Shown piece by piece: positions 1-7,063 of a stretch of 9,265 nucleotides of DNA. Origin of the DNA: Maribacter sp. (GTDB lineage: Bacteria > Bacteroidota > Bacteroidia > Flavobacteriales > Flavobacteriaceae); NCBI GenBank assembly GCA_030730545.1, contig JANQUX010000095.1:1-9265 (forward strand), in the 5' to 3' direction. The position numbers were made by a program, and so were the translations under genes. The number at the start of each line of letters is the position of its first letter. The stretch's first letter is position 1. Under the pieces are notes generated by a model. That model ran no database searches. It saw only the letters and a program-made list of their open reading frames with translations, and was not told the origin of the DNA.

Positions 1-469
1 AAAATTAAACAAAAGTAAAGGTGTTGCGACACTTGCCCCAAAGAAAAAGAATCCTTGGATGCTCTTTTTGTCTGTTGCCGCTTCTATTGCTATTCTAGTA
101 TCTGTTGGAATATTTCAACTTAATACGGCAAGTAGCATTGAAGATCAGGTTGCCGAAATTTCACCTGAAGCCTCTAAGACTCAATTTTATTTTGCGAACT
201 TAATCGAACAGCAGATCAATGAACTAAATTCTGAAAAATCGCCAGAAACAGAAAAAATAATTAAAGACACCATGACCCAATTGAAAAGGCTTCAATTGAA
301 TTATACCAAAATGGAACAGGATCTTTTAAATGGTGGTAATAGCAAACTTATATTAAGTGCTATGATTACTAATTTCCAAACCAGAATAGATCTTTTAAAT
401 GAGGTTATGATAAAAATTGAAAATATTAAATCAATTAAAAAATCGAATGATGAAAACTATACTATATAA
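1..469 (+). CDS. Anti-sigma-factor-like single-pass membrane protein, 5' end missing
   Basis: The reading frame is open from the left edge (first full codon at base 2), so the ATG at 59 is an internal methionine and the true start lies outside the window. Seen: a short lysine-rich segment (APKKKNPW), one hydrophobic helix (roughly bases 56-121), then about 110 residues of charged, mostly helical sequence with likely coiled-coil stretches (TEKIIKDTMTQLKRL, NFQTRIDLLNEVMIKIENIK). Positive charge before the helix suggests a cytoplasmic N-terminus and a periplasmic C-terminus. From recollection of the family, this C-terminal pattern is typical of flavobacterial membrane proteins encoded between an ECF sigma-factor gene and DUF4097/DUF2807 genes, so an anti-sigma role is inferred; the sigma-binding part is not visible. 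Its last 23 bases overlap the next gene, suggesting translational coupling. Alternative: an uncharacterised membrane protein with no sigma partner. Confidence 0.7.
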   Translation, partial: KLNKSKGVATLAPKKKNPWMLFLSVAASIAILVSVGIFQLNTASSIEDQVAEISPEASKTQFYFANLIEQQINELNSEKSPETEKIIKDTMTQLKRLQLNYTKMEQDLLNGGNSKLILSAMITNFQTRIDLLNEVMIKIENIKSIKKSNDENYTI

Positions 470-1541
470 ATATACCTGGCTATTATTATTGGCGTTCACC
501 ACCGTCGCCACAGCTAACGACACTGATTTTGATGGTAAGCATACCAAAGAAAAAACCGTTAAAAAAGAGTTTAATGTTAATGCTAATGCACTGCTGAAAA
601 TCAACAACTCTTACGGTAATTTAAATATTACTTCTTGGAACGAGAATAGGGTCGTTATCGAAGTTCATATTAAAACCAATGGTAATAACGAAGAAAAGGT
701 TCAGAAAAAACTAGATGAAATTTCTATTGATTTTGAAGCCAGTAGCGAGCGCGTTTCTGCAGAAACCATTTTCAACAAAAGTAGTAATGGCTGGGGATGG
801 AGTTGGGGAAACAATAACAATGTTAACATGCAGATCAACTACACAATTAAAGTTCCTGTAAAAAACAATGTTGACCTAAGTAATGATTACGGTAATATTA
901 GCCTAGATAGAATTGATGGCCATGCCAGAATTAATTGTGACTACGGAAGGTTAGATTTAGGAGAGCTTAGAGGTCGTAATAATCGTTTAAATTTCGACTA
1001 CACCTCAAAGTCTACGATCGGGTATATCAATAGTGGAGAAATAAGAGCCGACTACTCAGGTTTTACGATAGAAAAAGCAGGAAATCTTGCTATTAATGCA
1101 GATTACACCAGCGCAAGTATTGGCACTATGGATGATCTTGAATATACTAGTGACTATGGCAATATGGATATCGACGAGCTAAAAAGCATTAACGGTAATG
1201 GCGATTATATTACTGTAAAATTAGGCACTGTACATGGTGATGTTTCTATAGTAGCAGATTATGGTTCTATTCGTATAGACGAGCTTGCAGCTGATGCCGG
1301 TAATGTAAATATTAGAACTGATTATACCGGAATCAAAATAGGATACCATAGCGATTATCATTTCGATTTCGATATTTCGACTAGTTATTCGGGAGTTAGC
1401 GGAAAAGATGATTTTACTATTAACATCAGTACAGAAAAATCTTCTGACAAGCATTACGAGGGTTTTTATGGCTCTAAAGGAAGTGGAAATAAAATGACCC
1501 TGTCAAGTGACTATGGCGGTATCAGTTTTACCAAAAAATAA
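447..1541 (+). CDS. Exported DUF4097-type repeat protein (putative adhesin, beta-solenoid)
   Basis: A 364-residue exported protein. The frame is open further upstream (TTG at 417), but ATG at 447 (or the adjacent one at 450) is preferred because it gives a clean signal peptide: basic MMKTILYKY, hydrophobic WLLLLAFTTV, and an AxA cleavage site near residue 23 (ATA|ND). Residues 40-140 form a beta-rich N-terminal part with a Gly/Trp segment (GWGWSWG, 115-121). From residue 147 to the end, an Asp-Tyr dipeptide recurs about every 17-21 residues (Tyr 148, 166, 185, 203, 220, 237, 254, 272, 293), with variants at 314 and 356, alternating with short hydrophobic strands such as GNISLDRI and GSIRIDEL. 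This suggests a beta-helix-like solenoid with a stacked tyrosine ladder and fits the DUF4097 putative-adhesin family. The start overlaps the upstream membrane-protein gene by 23 bases and the next gene follows after 18. The molecular function is unknown; periplasmic or surface location is inferred. Confidence 0.85.
   Translation: MMKTILYKYTWLLLLAFTTVATANDTDFDGKHTKEKTVKKEFNVNANALLKINNSYGNLNITSWNENRVVIEVHIKTNGNNEEKVQKKLDEISIDFEASSERVSAETIFNKSSNGWGWSWGNNNNVNMQINYTIKVPVKNNVDLSNDYGNISLDRIDGHARINCDYGRLDLGELRGRNNRLNFDYTSKSTIGYINSGEIRADYSGFTIEKAGNLAINADYTSASIGTMDDLEYTSDYGNMDIDELKSINGNGDYITVKLGTVHGDVSIVADYGSIRIDELAADAGNVNIRTDYTGIKIGYHSDYHFDFDISTSYSGVSGKDDFTINISTEKSSDKHYEGFYGSKGSGNKMTLSSDYGGISFTKK
885..1517 (+). 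repeat. Coding repeat: Asp-Tyr ladder in the DUF4097 protein
   Basis: Ten Asp-Tyr dipeptides and one Ser-Tyr lie between residues 147 and 357. The tyrosine spacings are 18, 19, 18, 17, 17, 17, 18, 21, 21 and 42 residues. The residue after Tyr is Gly, Thr, Ser or Ile. The repeats are conserved only as a protein pattern; the DNA has diverged, so this is an old structural repeat rather than a recent tandem duplication. Confidence 0.8.
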
Positions 1542-1559
1542 TCAATCAATCAATTAAAT

Positions 1560-2294
1560 ATGAAAATCATGAAAAAATTAAGTGTTTTAGTTTGTGCAGG
1601 TCTTTTATCTCTTTCTTGTTCAGCACAATGGGGAAAGACCATAAAAGGAAATGGAAATAATATTACCATTGAAAGAAGTACGGGAGATTATGACGGAGTA
1701 GCAGTTTCTGGCTGGTTCGATGTTGACCTGGTTGCAGGCACCGAAGGTGAAATTACCTTGGAAGGTGAAGAAAACCTCTTAGAATATATCATTACCGAAG
1801 TAAAAGATGGCAAACTGGTCATTAAAACTGAAAAAGGTGTCAATCTAAAATCTAGCAATTGGAAATCTGGAATTCGTATTATCGTGCCAGTAGAATCTAT
1901 TAGTTCTGTTGCCATGTCTGGATCTGGAGATATTGTTGGTAAAACAAAAATCAAATCAGATAAATTCAGTACTGCAATGTCAGGCTCTGGCGATATTACA
2001 TTAGATATTGATACAAGCTCTTTATCTGCAACAATGTCCGGTTCTGGTGATATCGTTTTAAGCGGTAGCACTACAGATTTTGAAGCAACTATTTCTGGTA
2101 GTGGAGATATCGAAGCCTATGACCTAGATGCAGAAAATGTAGAAGCAACTGTATCTGGATCTGCAGATATTCAAGTAACTGCAAAGAAATCTATTAAGGC
2201 ACGTGTTTCTGGTTCTGGAGATATTTCTTATAGAGGTAACCCCGAGAAAGTAGACACCAAAACCTCAGGATCCGGAGACATTTCTAAAGGCTAA
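1560..2294 (+). CDS. Head GIN domain (DUF2807) exported protein
   Basis: A 244-residue exported protein. ATG at 1560 is chosen, with a second possible ATG at 1569; both leave the signal sequence intact (KK, then LSVLVCAGLLSLSC). The export signal is ambiguous. Signal peptidase I could cut after Ala22 (CSA|Q), leaving an N-terminal Gln as is common in Bacteroidota, or Cys20 could be lipidated, although the residue at -3 is Ser and the lipobox is not canonical. Residues 29-110 carry the pattern expected of DUF2807: GNGNNITIER, then VAVSGWFDVDLVAG, then ENLLEYI and DGKLVIKTEKG. Residues 120-241 hold seven copies of SGSGDI (one SGSADI) about 18-21 residues apart, consistent with turns of a beta-solenoid. 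The biochemical role of the family is not established. It is probably co-transcribed with the DUF4097 gene 18 bases upstream and closes the operon before the terminator at 2331. Confidence 0.9.
   Translation: MKIMKKLSVLVCAGLLSLSCSAQWGKTIKGNGNNITIERSTGDYDGVAVSGWFDVDLVAGTEGEITLEGEENLLEYIITEVKDGKLVIKTEKGVNLKSSNWKSGIRIIVPVESISSVAMSGSGDIVGKTKIKSDKFSTAMSGSGDITLDIDTSSLSATMSGSGDIVLSGSTTDFEATISGSGDIEAYDLDAENVEATVSGSADIQVTAKKSIKARVSGSGDISYRGNPEKVDTKTSGSGDISKG
1917..2282 (+). repeat. Seven SGSGDI coding repeats in the DUF2807 protein
   Basis: Six-codon units start at 1917, 1980, 2037, 2094, 2154, 2208 and 2265 (residues 120, 141, 160, 179, 199, 217, 236). Six encode SGSGDI and the fifth encodes SGSADI. 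Synonymous codons vary widely between copies: Ser is TCT, TCA, TCC or AGT and Gly is GGA, GGC or GGT. The protein motif is therefore maintained while the DNA has drifted. The spacing of 18-21 residues fits one solenoid turn per copy. Confidence 0.9.
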
Positions 2295-2330
2295 CATATA
2301 AAATCAAAATAGCGAACAATCAATTCAACG

Positions 2331-2355
2331 AAGCCTCTTTTATAGGGGCTTTTTT
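2331..2355 (+). terminator. Rho-independent terminator of the DUF2807 operon
   Basis: Stem AAGCCTC (2331-2337) pairs with GGGGCTT (2345-2351) with one G-T wobble around a 7-base loop, and a run of six T covers 2350-2355. It lies 36 bases after the DUF2807 stop codon. The convergent MFS gene ends inside it: its stop codon is at 2340-2342 in the loop and its last codons form the right arm. Read on the minus strand the hairpin is not followed by a T-run, so it mainly serves the + strand operon. Confidence 0.75.
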
Positions 2356-3671
2356 GATTCTTTTACTCTAGTCAACAAGAACATTCCAACTAAAAAGAAA
2401 ACACCTAGAAATATAATCGAGCTTCTCATGCTACCCGTTTTTTGCGCTATTACGCCATAAAGGAAAGTACCAATGATGATACCTATTTTTTCGGCTACAT
2501 CATAAAAACTAAAAAAAGATGTCGTATCGGTAGTCTCCGGTAAAAATTTTGAATAGGTGGATCTCGACAATGCTTGTATACCCCCCATTACTAAACCTAC
2601 ACAACCTGCAGCAATATAAAAGTCGGTCGGCGTAATTACAAAATAGGCATATATACAAATAGCAACCCACAGTGCATTCACGACAATAAGTGTTTTAATA
2701 TTTCCAAATTTTTCTGATGCTCTAGCGGTAACCGTCGCTCCTAAAATTGCCACAATCTGTATGACTAAAATACTGACGATCAAACCCGTTGTTCGCTCTG
2801 AATCTGTACCCCAAGCTATTTCTTCTTCTCCGAAATATGTAGCGATAAGCATTACAGTCTGCACGGCCATACTATACACAAAAAAAGCACCTAGATATCT
2901 TTTTAGTTTTACCTGTTCCCCTAGTTGATGCCATACCTGTTGAAGCTCTTTAAATCCGTTTAAAACTATATTGGTTCTTTTCCCTTCTTTCTTATAGCCT
3001 TTCGGCAGATAATAAAAGCTGTATTGTGCAAAAAGTACCCACCAAATACCTACGGTTACAAATGAATATTTCATAGCCTTTATTTCAGCGGCGCCTGCTT
3101 CATCGGTAGTTATACCAAAGAAGTCTGGTTTCATGACCATTGCTAAATTAAAAATTAATAGAATTACACTACCAACATATCCTAATGTAAAACCTTTGGC
3201 GCTAATAGCATCTTGCTGCCTTGGAAAAGCTACATCTGGCAGGTATGAATTATTGATGGCAAAGCTTACCCAAAAGCCTACTAATCCGAAGAAATAACAA
3301 GCTAAACCTATATAAATATTCTCTAAAGAAAACCAGTACAATCCAATACATGAGAGTCCGCCTAAATAACAGAAAAACTTCATGAACATTTTTTTATTTC
3401 CGAGATAATCGGCAACACCCGATACTAAAGGAGTAACGATTGCTATAAAAACAAACGCTAAAGAAGTTGTGTAACTTATTAAAGGAGCTCTTGCAATTTC
3501 ACCTCCAAAAATGGTTACTTTTTCAATACCGGCAACTCTAAAAAGTGCCCCATAAAATATTGGAAAAACAGCGGAAGAAATAACCAAACTATACACTGAA
3601 TTTGCCCAGTCATAAAAAGCCCATGCGTTCAATAATTTTTTACTTCCTTTTGCAACTAGTGTCTTCCCCAT
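2340..3671 (-). CDS. MFS transporter, UMF1 family (Atg22-like)
   Basis: A 443-residue integral membrane protein. The frame extends to a TTG at 3710, but those 13 extra codons are encoded by the upstream terminator hairpin and its U-tract, so ATG at 3671 is taken as the start. Eleven to twelve hydrophobic segments are visible, at about residues 25-45, 67-87, 98-115, 118-139, 162-180, 203-222, 259-280, 295-314, 326-346, 350-368, 393-410 and 417-434. UMF1/Atg22 marks: NAWAFYDWANS at 15-25, GVADYLGNKK at 85-94 (like the MFS loop 2-3 motif), and GGIQALSRSTYSKFLPE at 363-379. The family resembles fungal Atg22, a vacuolar amino-acid effluxer, but bacterial substrates are mostly unknown and none can be assigned here. 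The terminator directly upstream separates it from the glgB-GH31-M48 unit, so it needs its own promoter, inside the 3' part of the M48 gene, or read-through. No dedicated terminator follows it. Confidence 0.92.
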   Translation of the reverse strand: MGKTLVAKGSKKLLNAWAFYDWANSVYSLVISSAVFPIFYGALFRVAGIEKVTIFGGEIARAPLISYTTSLAFVFIAIVTPLVSGVADYLGNKKMFMKFFCYLGGLSCIGLYWFSLENIYIGLACYFFGLVGFWVSFAINNSYLPDVAFPRQQDAISAKGFTLGYVGSVILLIFNLAMVMKPDFFGITTDEAGAAEIKAMKYSFVTVGIWWVLFAQYSFYYLPKGYKKEGKRTNIVLNGFKELQQVWHQLGEQVKLKRYLGAFFVYSMAVQTVMLIATYFGEEEIAWGTDSERTTGLIVSILVIQIVAILGATVTARASEKFGNIKTLIVVNALWVAICIYAYFVITPTDFYIAAGCVGLVMGGIQALSRSTYSKFLPETTDTTSFFSFYDVAEKIGIIIGTFLYGVIAQKTGSMRSSIIFLGVFFLVGMFLLTRVKESKKPL

Positions 3672-3672
3672 A

Positions 3673-3707
3673 TAAAAAAATAAAAGCCGTTCATTTCTGA
3701 ACGGCTT
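3673..3707 (-). terminator. Rho-independent terminator after the M48 peptidase gene
   Basis: Read on the minus strand, a perfect 10-bp stem AAGCCGTTCA/TGAACGGCTT (3707-3698 and 3693-3684) with a 4-base loop is followed by TTTTATTTTTTT (3685-3674). It starts 24 bases after the M48 stop codon, as expected for the end of the glgB-GH31-M48 transcript. Its U-tract ends two bases before the MFS start codon at 3671, which is unusually tight. Confidence that it forms and terminates is high from stem quality; the efficiency is unknown. Confidence 0.88.
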
Positions 3708-3731
3708 CAATATACAATAATCTTAAAGGTT

Positions 3732-4541
3732 TTAGTTAAATTTAGTTACTCCAAATTTAGCTGCTTCTGCCGCGGCATCTGGTGCCCAAGCTGTTAAATT
3801 ATTTATTCTAGTATCATTAGAAGGGTGTGTACTCATGAATTCTGGCGGTGCCTCTCCTCCACTGTTTGCCTTCATACGCTTCCATAACTCGGCAGCCTCG
3901 TAAGGGTCGTAACCTGCAATAGCCATAATCTGTAAACCTATTCTATCGGCTTCAGTTTCATGACCTCTACTAAATGGCAACATACCTAAATATTGTGTAC
4001 CTACACCATAAGCCTGATTGAACAAGCCTAAAGTTTGCTGATTTTTAATAGCAACATTACCCGCAACAGCACCAACTTGTTGTAAGGTACCTGCACTCAT
4101 ACGCTGTGCACCATGATCAGCAAGAGCATGTGCTACTTCATGACCCATTACTACCGCAACACCTGTCTCTGATTGAGTAATTGGTAAAATACCTGTATAA
4201 AATACAATCTTACCACCTGGCATACACCATGCATTTACGGTTTCATCGTTTACCAAATTATATTCCCATTTATAATCTTTTAAATAACCTGGGTATCCGT
4301 TTGCTGTTAACCAACGTTCTGCTGCAGAAGAGATACGCTGACCAACCCTTGTAATCATTTGAGCATCTGCAGTACCGGTCACTACCTTATTTTCTGTCAA
4401 GAACTGATCATATTGCGCAAATGCGGATGGGAATACCTGACTGTTCGGATAAAAATTCAACGTTTTCTGACCCGTAAACGGGTTCACCTTACAAGCTGAA
4501 ACGCCTATAAATACAAATACAATTAATACAAATTTTTTCAT
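3732..4541 (-). CDS. M48-family zinc metallopeptidase, lipoprotein
   Basis: A 269-residue protein with a lipoprotein signal peptide: KK, hydrophobic FVLIVFVFIG, and lipobox VSAC with Cys17 as the likely lipidated residue. The zinc site is clear: HEVAH at 134-138 gives two His ligands and the catalytic Glu135, and the ExxxD motif in HETEADRIG supplies Glu195 as third ligand with Asp199. A later STHPSNDTR segment with His239 matches the conserved region that in E. coli BepA contains a regulatory histidine; this equivalence is inferred from spacing. Related E. coli proteins (LoiP, BepA) are envelope proteases that handle misfolded outer-membrane proteins, so a periplasmic quality-control role is plausible but unproven. 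There is no TPR region, so it is closer in length to LoiP than to BepA. ATG at 4541 is fixed by the signal peptide. It lies 36 bases downstream of the GH31 gene and is followed by a strong terminator, so it is likely the last gene of the glgB operon. Confidence 0.93.
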   Translation of the reverse strand: MKKFVLIVFVFIGVSACKVNPFTGQKTLNFYPNSQVFPSAFAQYDQFLTENKVVTGTADAQMITRVGQRISSAAERWLTANGYPGYLKDYKWEYNLVNDETVNAWCMPGGKIVFYTGILPITQSETGVAVVMGHEVAHALADHGAQRMSAGTLQQVGAVAGNVAIKNQQTLGLFNQAYGVGTQYLGMLPFSRGHETEADRIGLQIMAIAGYDPYEAAELWKRMKANSGGEAPPEFMSTHPSNDTRINNLTAWAPDAAAEAAKFGVTKFN

Positions 4542-4577
4542 TTTAATAATTTTAGTTAATGGTCGAAAGCTACAAAG

Positions 4578-6980
4578 TTATTGTTTTCCTGATAAATGCA
4601 ATAAGGTAAAGTTTTTGTCTATTCGCAAATCATTTTTCTCGTTTATCGAAATGCTATCTAAATCTATACTTTCATTATCTATCATTACGGAATCAATTTC
4701 AAAAGGAAGACCATGAAAATTCAGTTTTATCATCTTATACTCCGTTTCAAACGTGCCATCTTTAAATAATTGAATGGTCAATGAATTTTCTTTACCTGTT
4801 AATTTATAATTACTTAAAGAATATCTTCCTTTTTTATAATCATACCCATCGTCTGAATCTTCATATACTTCAGATGATTCTATACCCTCTTTGTAATACA
4901 CTTCTAAAACCAATTCTTCTATTTTCTTTTCTCCTACATATTGTTGAATAGGATACTTCGGAATTATAGCACCGGCTTTCACAAAAATCGGAAGCATATC
5001 TATCTCTGCAGCTACCCATTTTTCTTTACCTCCAGTTACATGTTCGTTAGTCCAAAAATCGTACCACTCTCCACGAGGTATGTACATTCTGCGTCCTTGT
5101 GCATTGGGTTCTTGTATAGGACAAACCAATATTTTATCTCCAAAAATAAACTCGTCGGTTCTAAAATGTGTCTGGTTATCATCTTGATCAAAATACACTA
5201 AAGACTGCACCATAGGTATATTCTCTTTGGTATATTTGTAGAACATTGTGTACAAATACGGTAACAGTTGATAGCGAAGATTTACAAACTTTCTAACGAT
5301 ATCTGTTATCTCAGTGCCAAATGACCATGGTTCTTGATCGCCGTGATCACCACTTGAATGTACTCTACAAAATGGGTGAAAAACACCTAATTGTACCCAT
5401 CTGGCAAATAATTCGCCATCTGGCTGTTCGGCAAATCCGCCGATATCTGAACCAACAAATGAATAGCCACTTAAACACATGCGTTGTACCTGCACGTTGG
5501 CTATCCATAAATGCTCCCATGTAGCAACATTATCGCCTGTCCATGTAGAAGCATATCGTTGTGTACCTGCAAATGCGGCTCTTGTTATTACAAAAGGTCG
5601 CTTAGGGTATACATATTTCTTAACACCTTCATAGGTCGCTCTTACCATTTGCATACCGTAGACATTATGTGCTTTTCTGTGTGTACATGGATTTCCATCA
5701 TAATCATGTCTGGTATCCAATGGAGCTGTTTTTGTTGGAACCTCCATTACCGCTGGCTCGTTCATATCGTTCCAAACGGCATGTACGCCCAATTCTGACA
5801 TAAATTCTTTATACAGCTCTGCCCACCATTCTCGCACTGCAGGATTTGTAAAATCTGGAAAATTACATTCCCCAGGCCATACCTTACCATGCATCAAAGG
5901 ACCATCTCCTCTTTTACAGAAATAATCGTTTTCTAATGCTTCATTATATATCCAATAATCACGATCCACTTTTATACCCGGATCGATCATAACCACCGTC
6001 TTAAAGCCATCTGCCTCAAGTTCTTGTATCATTCTCTTAGGATCAGGAAAGTGGTTTTTATCCCAAGTAAAACACCTAAAACCATCCATGTAATCTATAT
6101 CTAGATAGATGGCATCGCAAGGTATTTTTAATCGTCTAAATTCGCTGGCTATATCTTTTACATTACTTTCTGGGTAGTAGCTCCATTTCGATTGGTGAAA
6201 ACCTAATGCCCACATTGGCGGCAATTTGGGCGTACCGGTGAGACTTGAATATGAGCTGACCACTTTAGACATATCTGGACCGAAAATGAAGTAATAATTC
6301 ATTTCACCACCATCTGCCCAAAAACTGGTTATATTTCTTCTTTCTTGAGAAAAGTCGAATCCTGTTCGAAAACTATTGTCAAAGTAAATACCGTAAGCTT
6401 TGCCTTTATTTAATCCAACGTAAAACGGAATTGCCTTATAAAGTGGATCTTGTTCTTTGGCAAAGGCAAATTGATCCGTTACCCAATTCTCTACTCTTTT
6501 ACCTTTAAGGTTACTATGCATGGCTTTATCGCCCATGCCATAAAAACTCTCTCCCGATTGGGTGATTTTACTCAATTTTACGGTGTTACCACCATATTCG
6601 TAATTCTCTTCCCAATGAAAACCTAATTCGTCTTCACTGATAATATTACCTTCTAAATCAGAAATTTGGGTACGTAACGTCTTCTTATCGACAAGTATAC
6701 TTAAACGAGCTGTAGCTATTATATACTCTGTATCGTTTTCTACAACTTCTAACTTACTATACCCCATTGTTGCATCTGGGTCGATGGCATACGAAAAATC
6801 TGGTTCAAAATTATAATTGGTTGCGTACCTAAAACGAATAATACTACCTCTTAAAATTGTTATTTGTAAAACAACACCATTTTCAGTTGTGAAGTATAAT
6901 TTATCTGAGTCTTGTGAAAATTCAACGATATGGTTTGGGTATAAATTGCCTTTATACTCAAGCTCTGTATTTGTAATCAT
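4578..6980 (-). CDS. Glycoside hydrolase family 31 alpha-glucosidase, cytoplasmic
   Basis: An 800-residue enzyme of usual GH31 length. Layout: N-terminal beta-sandwich (about 25-245), (beta/alpha)8 catalytic barrel (about 250-590), and C-terminal beta domains (about 600-800, the last resembling DUF5110). Catalytic nucleophile Asp405 lies in WNDMNEP (403-409) and the probable acid/base Asp483 in WTGDN (480-484). Other GH31 marks are LDIDYMDGFRCFTWD (293-307), SDIGGF (511-516) and the RVH segment at 539-541. The sequence fits alpha-glucosidases that release glucose from non-reducing ends of alpha-linked oligosaccharides; alpha-xylosidase or transglucosidase activity cannot be excluded. There is no signal peptide, so it probably acts in the cytoplasm. 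It lies 83 bases downstream of glgB and 36 bases upstream of the M48 gene on the same strand, suggesting a role in turnover of internal alpha-glucan. No independent promoter is convincing in the 83-base gap. Confidence 0.93.
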   Translation of the reverse strand: MITNTELEYKGNLYPNHIVEFSQDSDKLYFTTENGVVLQITILRGSIIRFRYATNYNFEPDFSYAIDPDATMGYSKLEVVENDTEYIIATARLSILVDKKTLRTQISDLEGNIISEDELGFHWEENYEYGGNTVKLSKITQSGESFYGMGDKAMHSNLKGKRVENWVTDQFAFAKEQDPLYKAIPFYVGLNKGKAYGIYFDNSFRTGFDFSQERRNITSFWADGGEMNYYFIFGPDMSKVVSSYSSLTGTPKLPPMWALGFHQSKWSYYPESNVKDIASEFRRLKIPCDAIYLDIDYMDGFRCFTWDKNHFPDPKRMIQELEADGFKTVVMIDPGIKVDRDYWIYNEALENDYFCKRGDGPLMHGKVWPGECNFPDFTNPAVREWWAELYKEFMSELGVHAVWNDMNEPAVMEVPTKTAPLDTRHDYDGNPCTHRKAHNVYGMQMVRATYEGVKKYVYPKRPFVITRAAFAGTQRYASTWTGDNVATWEHLWIANVQVQRMCLSGYSFVGSDIGGFAEQPDGELFARWVQLGVFHPFCRVHSSGDHGDQEPWSFGTEITDIVRKFVNLRYQLLPYLYTMFYKYTKENIPMVQSLVYFDQDDNQTHFRTDEFIFGDKILVCPIQEPNAQGRRMYIPRGEWYDFWTNEHVTGGKEKWVAAEIDMLPIFVKAGAIIPKYPIQQYVGEKKIEELVLEVYYKEGIESSEVYEDSDDGYDYKKGRYSLSNYKLTGKENSLTIQLFKDGTFETEYKMIKLNFHGLPFEIDSVMIDNESIDLDSISINEKNDLRIDKNFTLLHLSGKQ

Positions 6981-7063
6981 GAACTTATAAATTAAAATAT
7001 ATCAAATTAATAGTACTTCCGAAAAACATTAAAGTCGCCTAAATATGATAAAACAGCTTTAAG

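Noticed and set aside
417..446. Longer DUF4097 protein starting at TTG 417
   Set aside because: It adds ten residues in front of a good signal peptide, uses a rare start codon and lengthens the overlap with the upstream gene to 53 bases.
1542..1559. Tandem ATCA units between the DUF4097 and DUF2807 genes as a phase-variable repeat
   Set aside because: Only about three units are present in an 18-base spacer, too short to indicate slippage-based switching.
1688..2071. Minus-strand open frame opposite the DUF2807 gene with ISPEPD-like repeats
   Set aside because: The repeats are the antisense reading of the SGSGDI codons; the plus-strand gene is clearly the real one.
3672..3710. N-terminal extension of the MFS protein from a TTG start at 3710
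   Set aside because: The extra codons coincide with a perfect terminator hairpin and its T-tract, the start is non-ATG, and the UMF1-family sequence begins naturally after ATG 3671.
4941..5798. Open frames on the plus strand opposite the GH31 gene
   Set aside because: They lie inside a well-supported enzyme gene, encode Cys/His/Tyr-rich low-quality protein typical of antisense shadows, and show no domain.
7003..7033. Possible internal promoter for the GH31 gene in the glgB-GH31 gap (minus strand TTTA, 19 bases, TTAATTTG)
   Set aside because: Spacing fits the Bacteroidota consensus, but both boxes carry a mismatch and such matches are expected by chance in A+T-rich spacer.
7024..7063. TTAAAG/CTTTAA inverted repeat after the glgB stop codon as a terminator
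   Set aside because: The stem is only six weak A/T-rich pairs around a loop of more than 20 bases, with no proper T-run at the stem.
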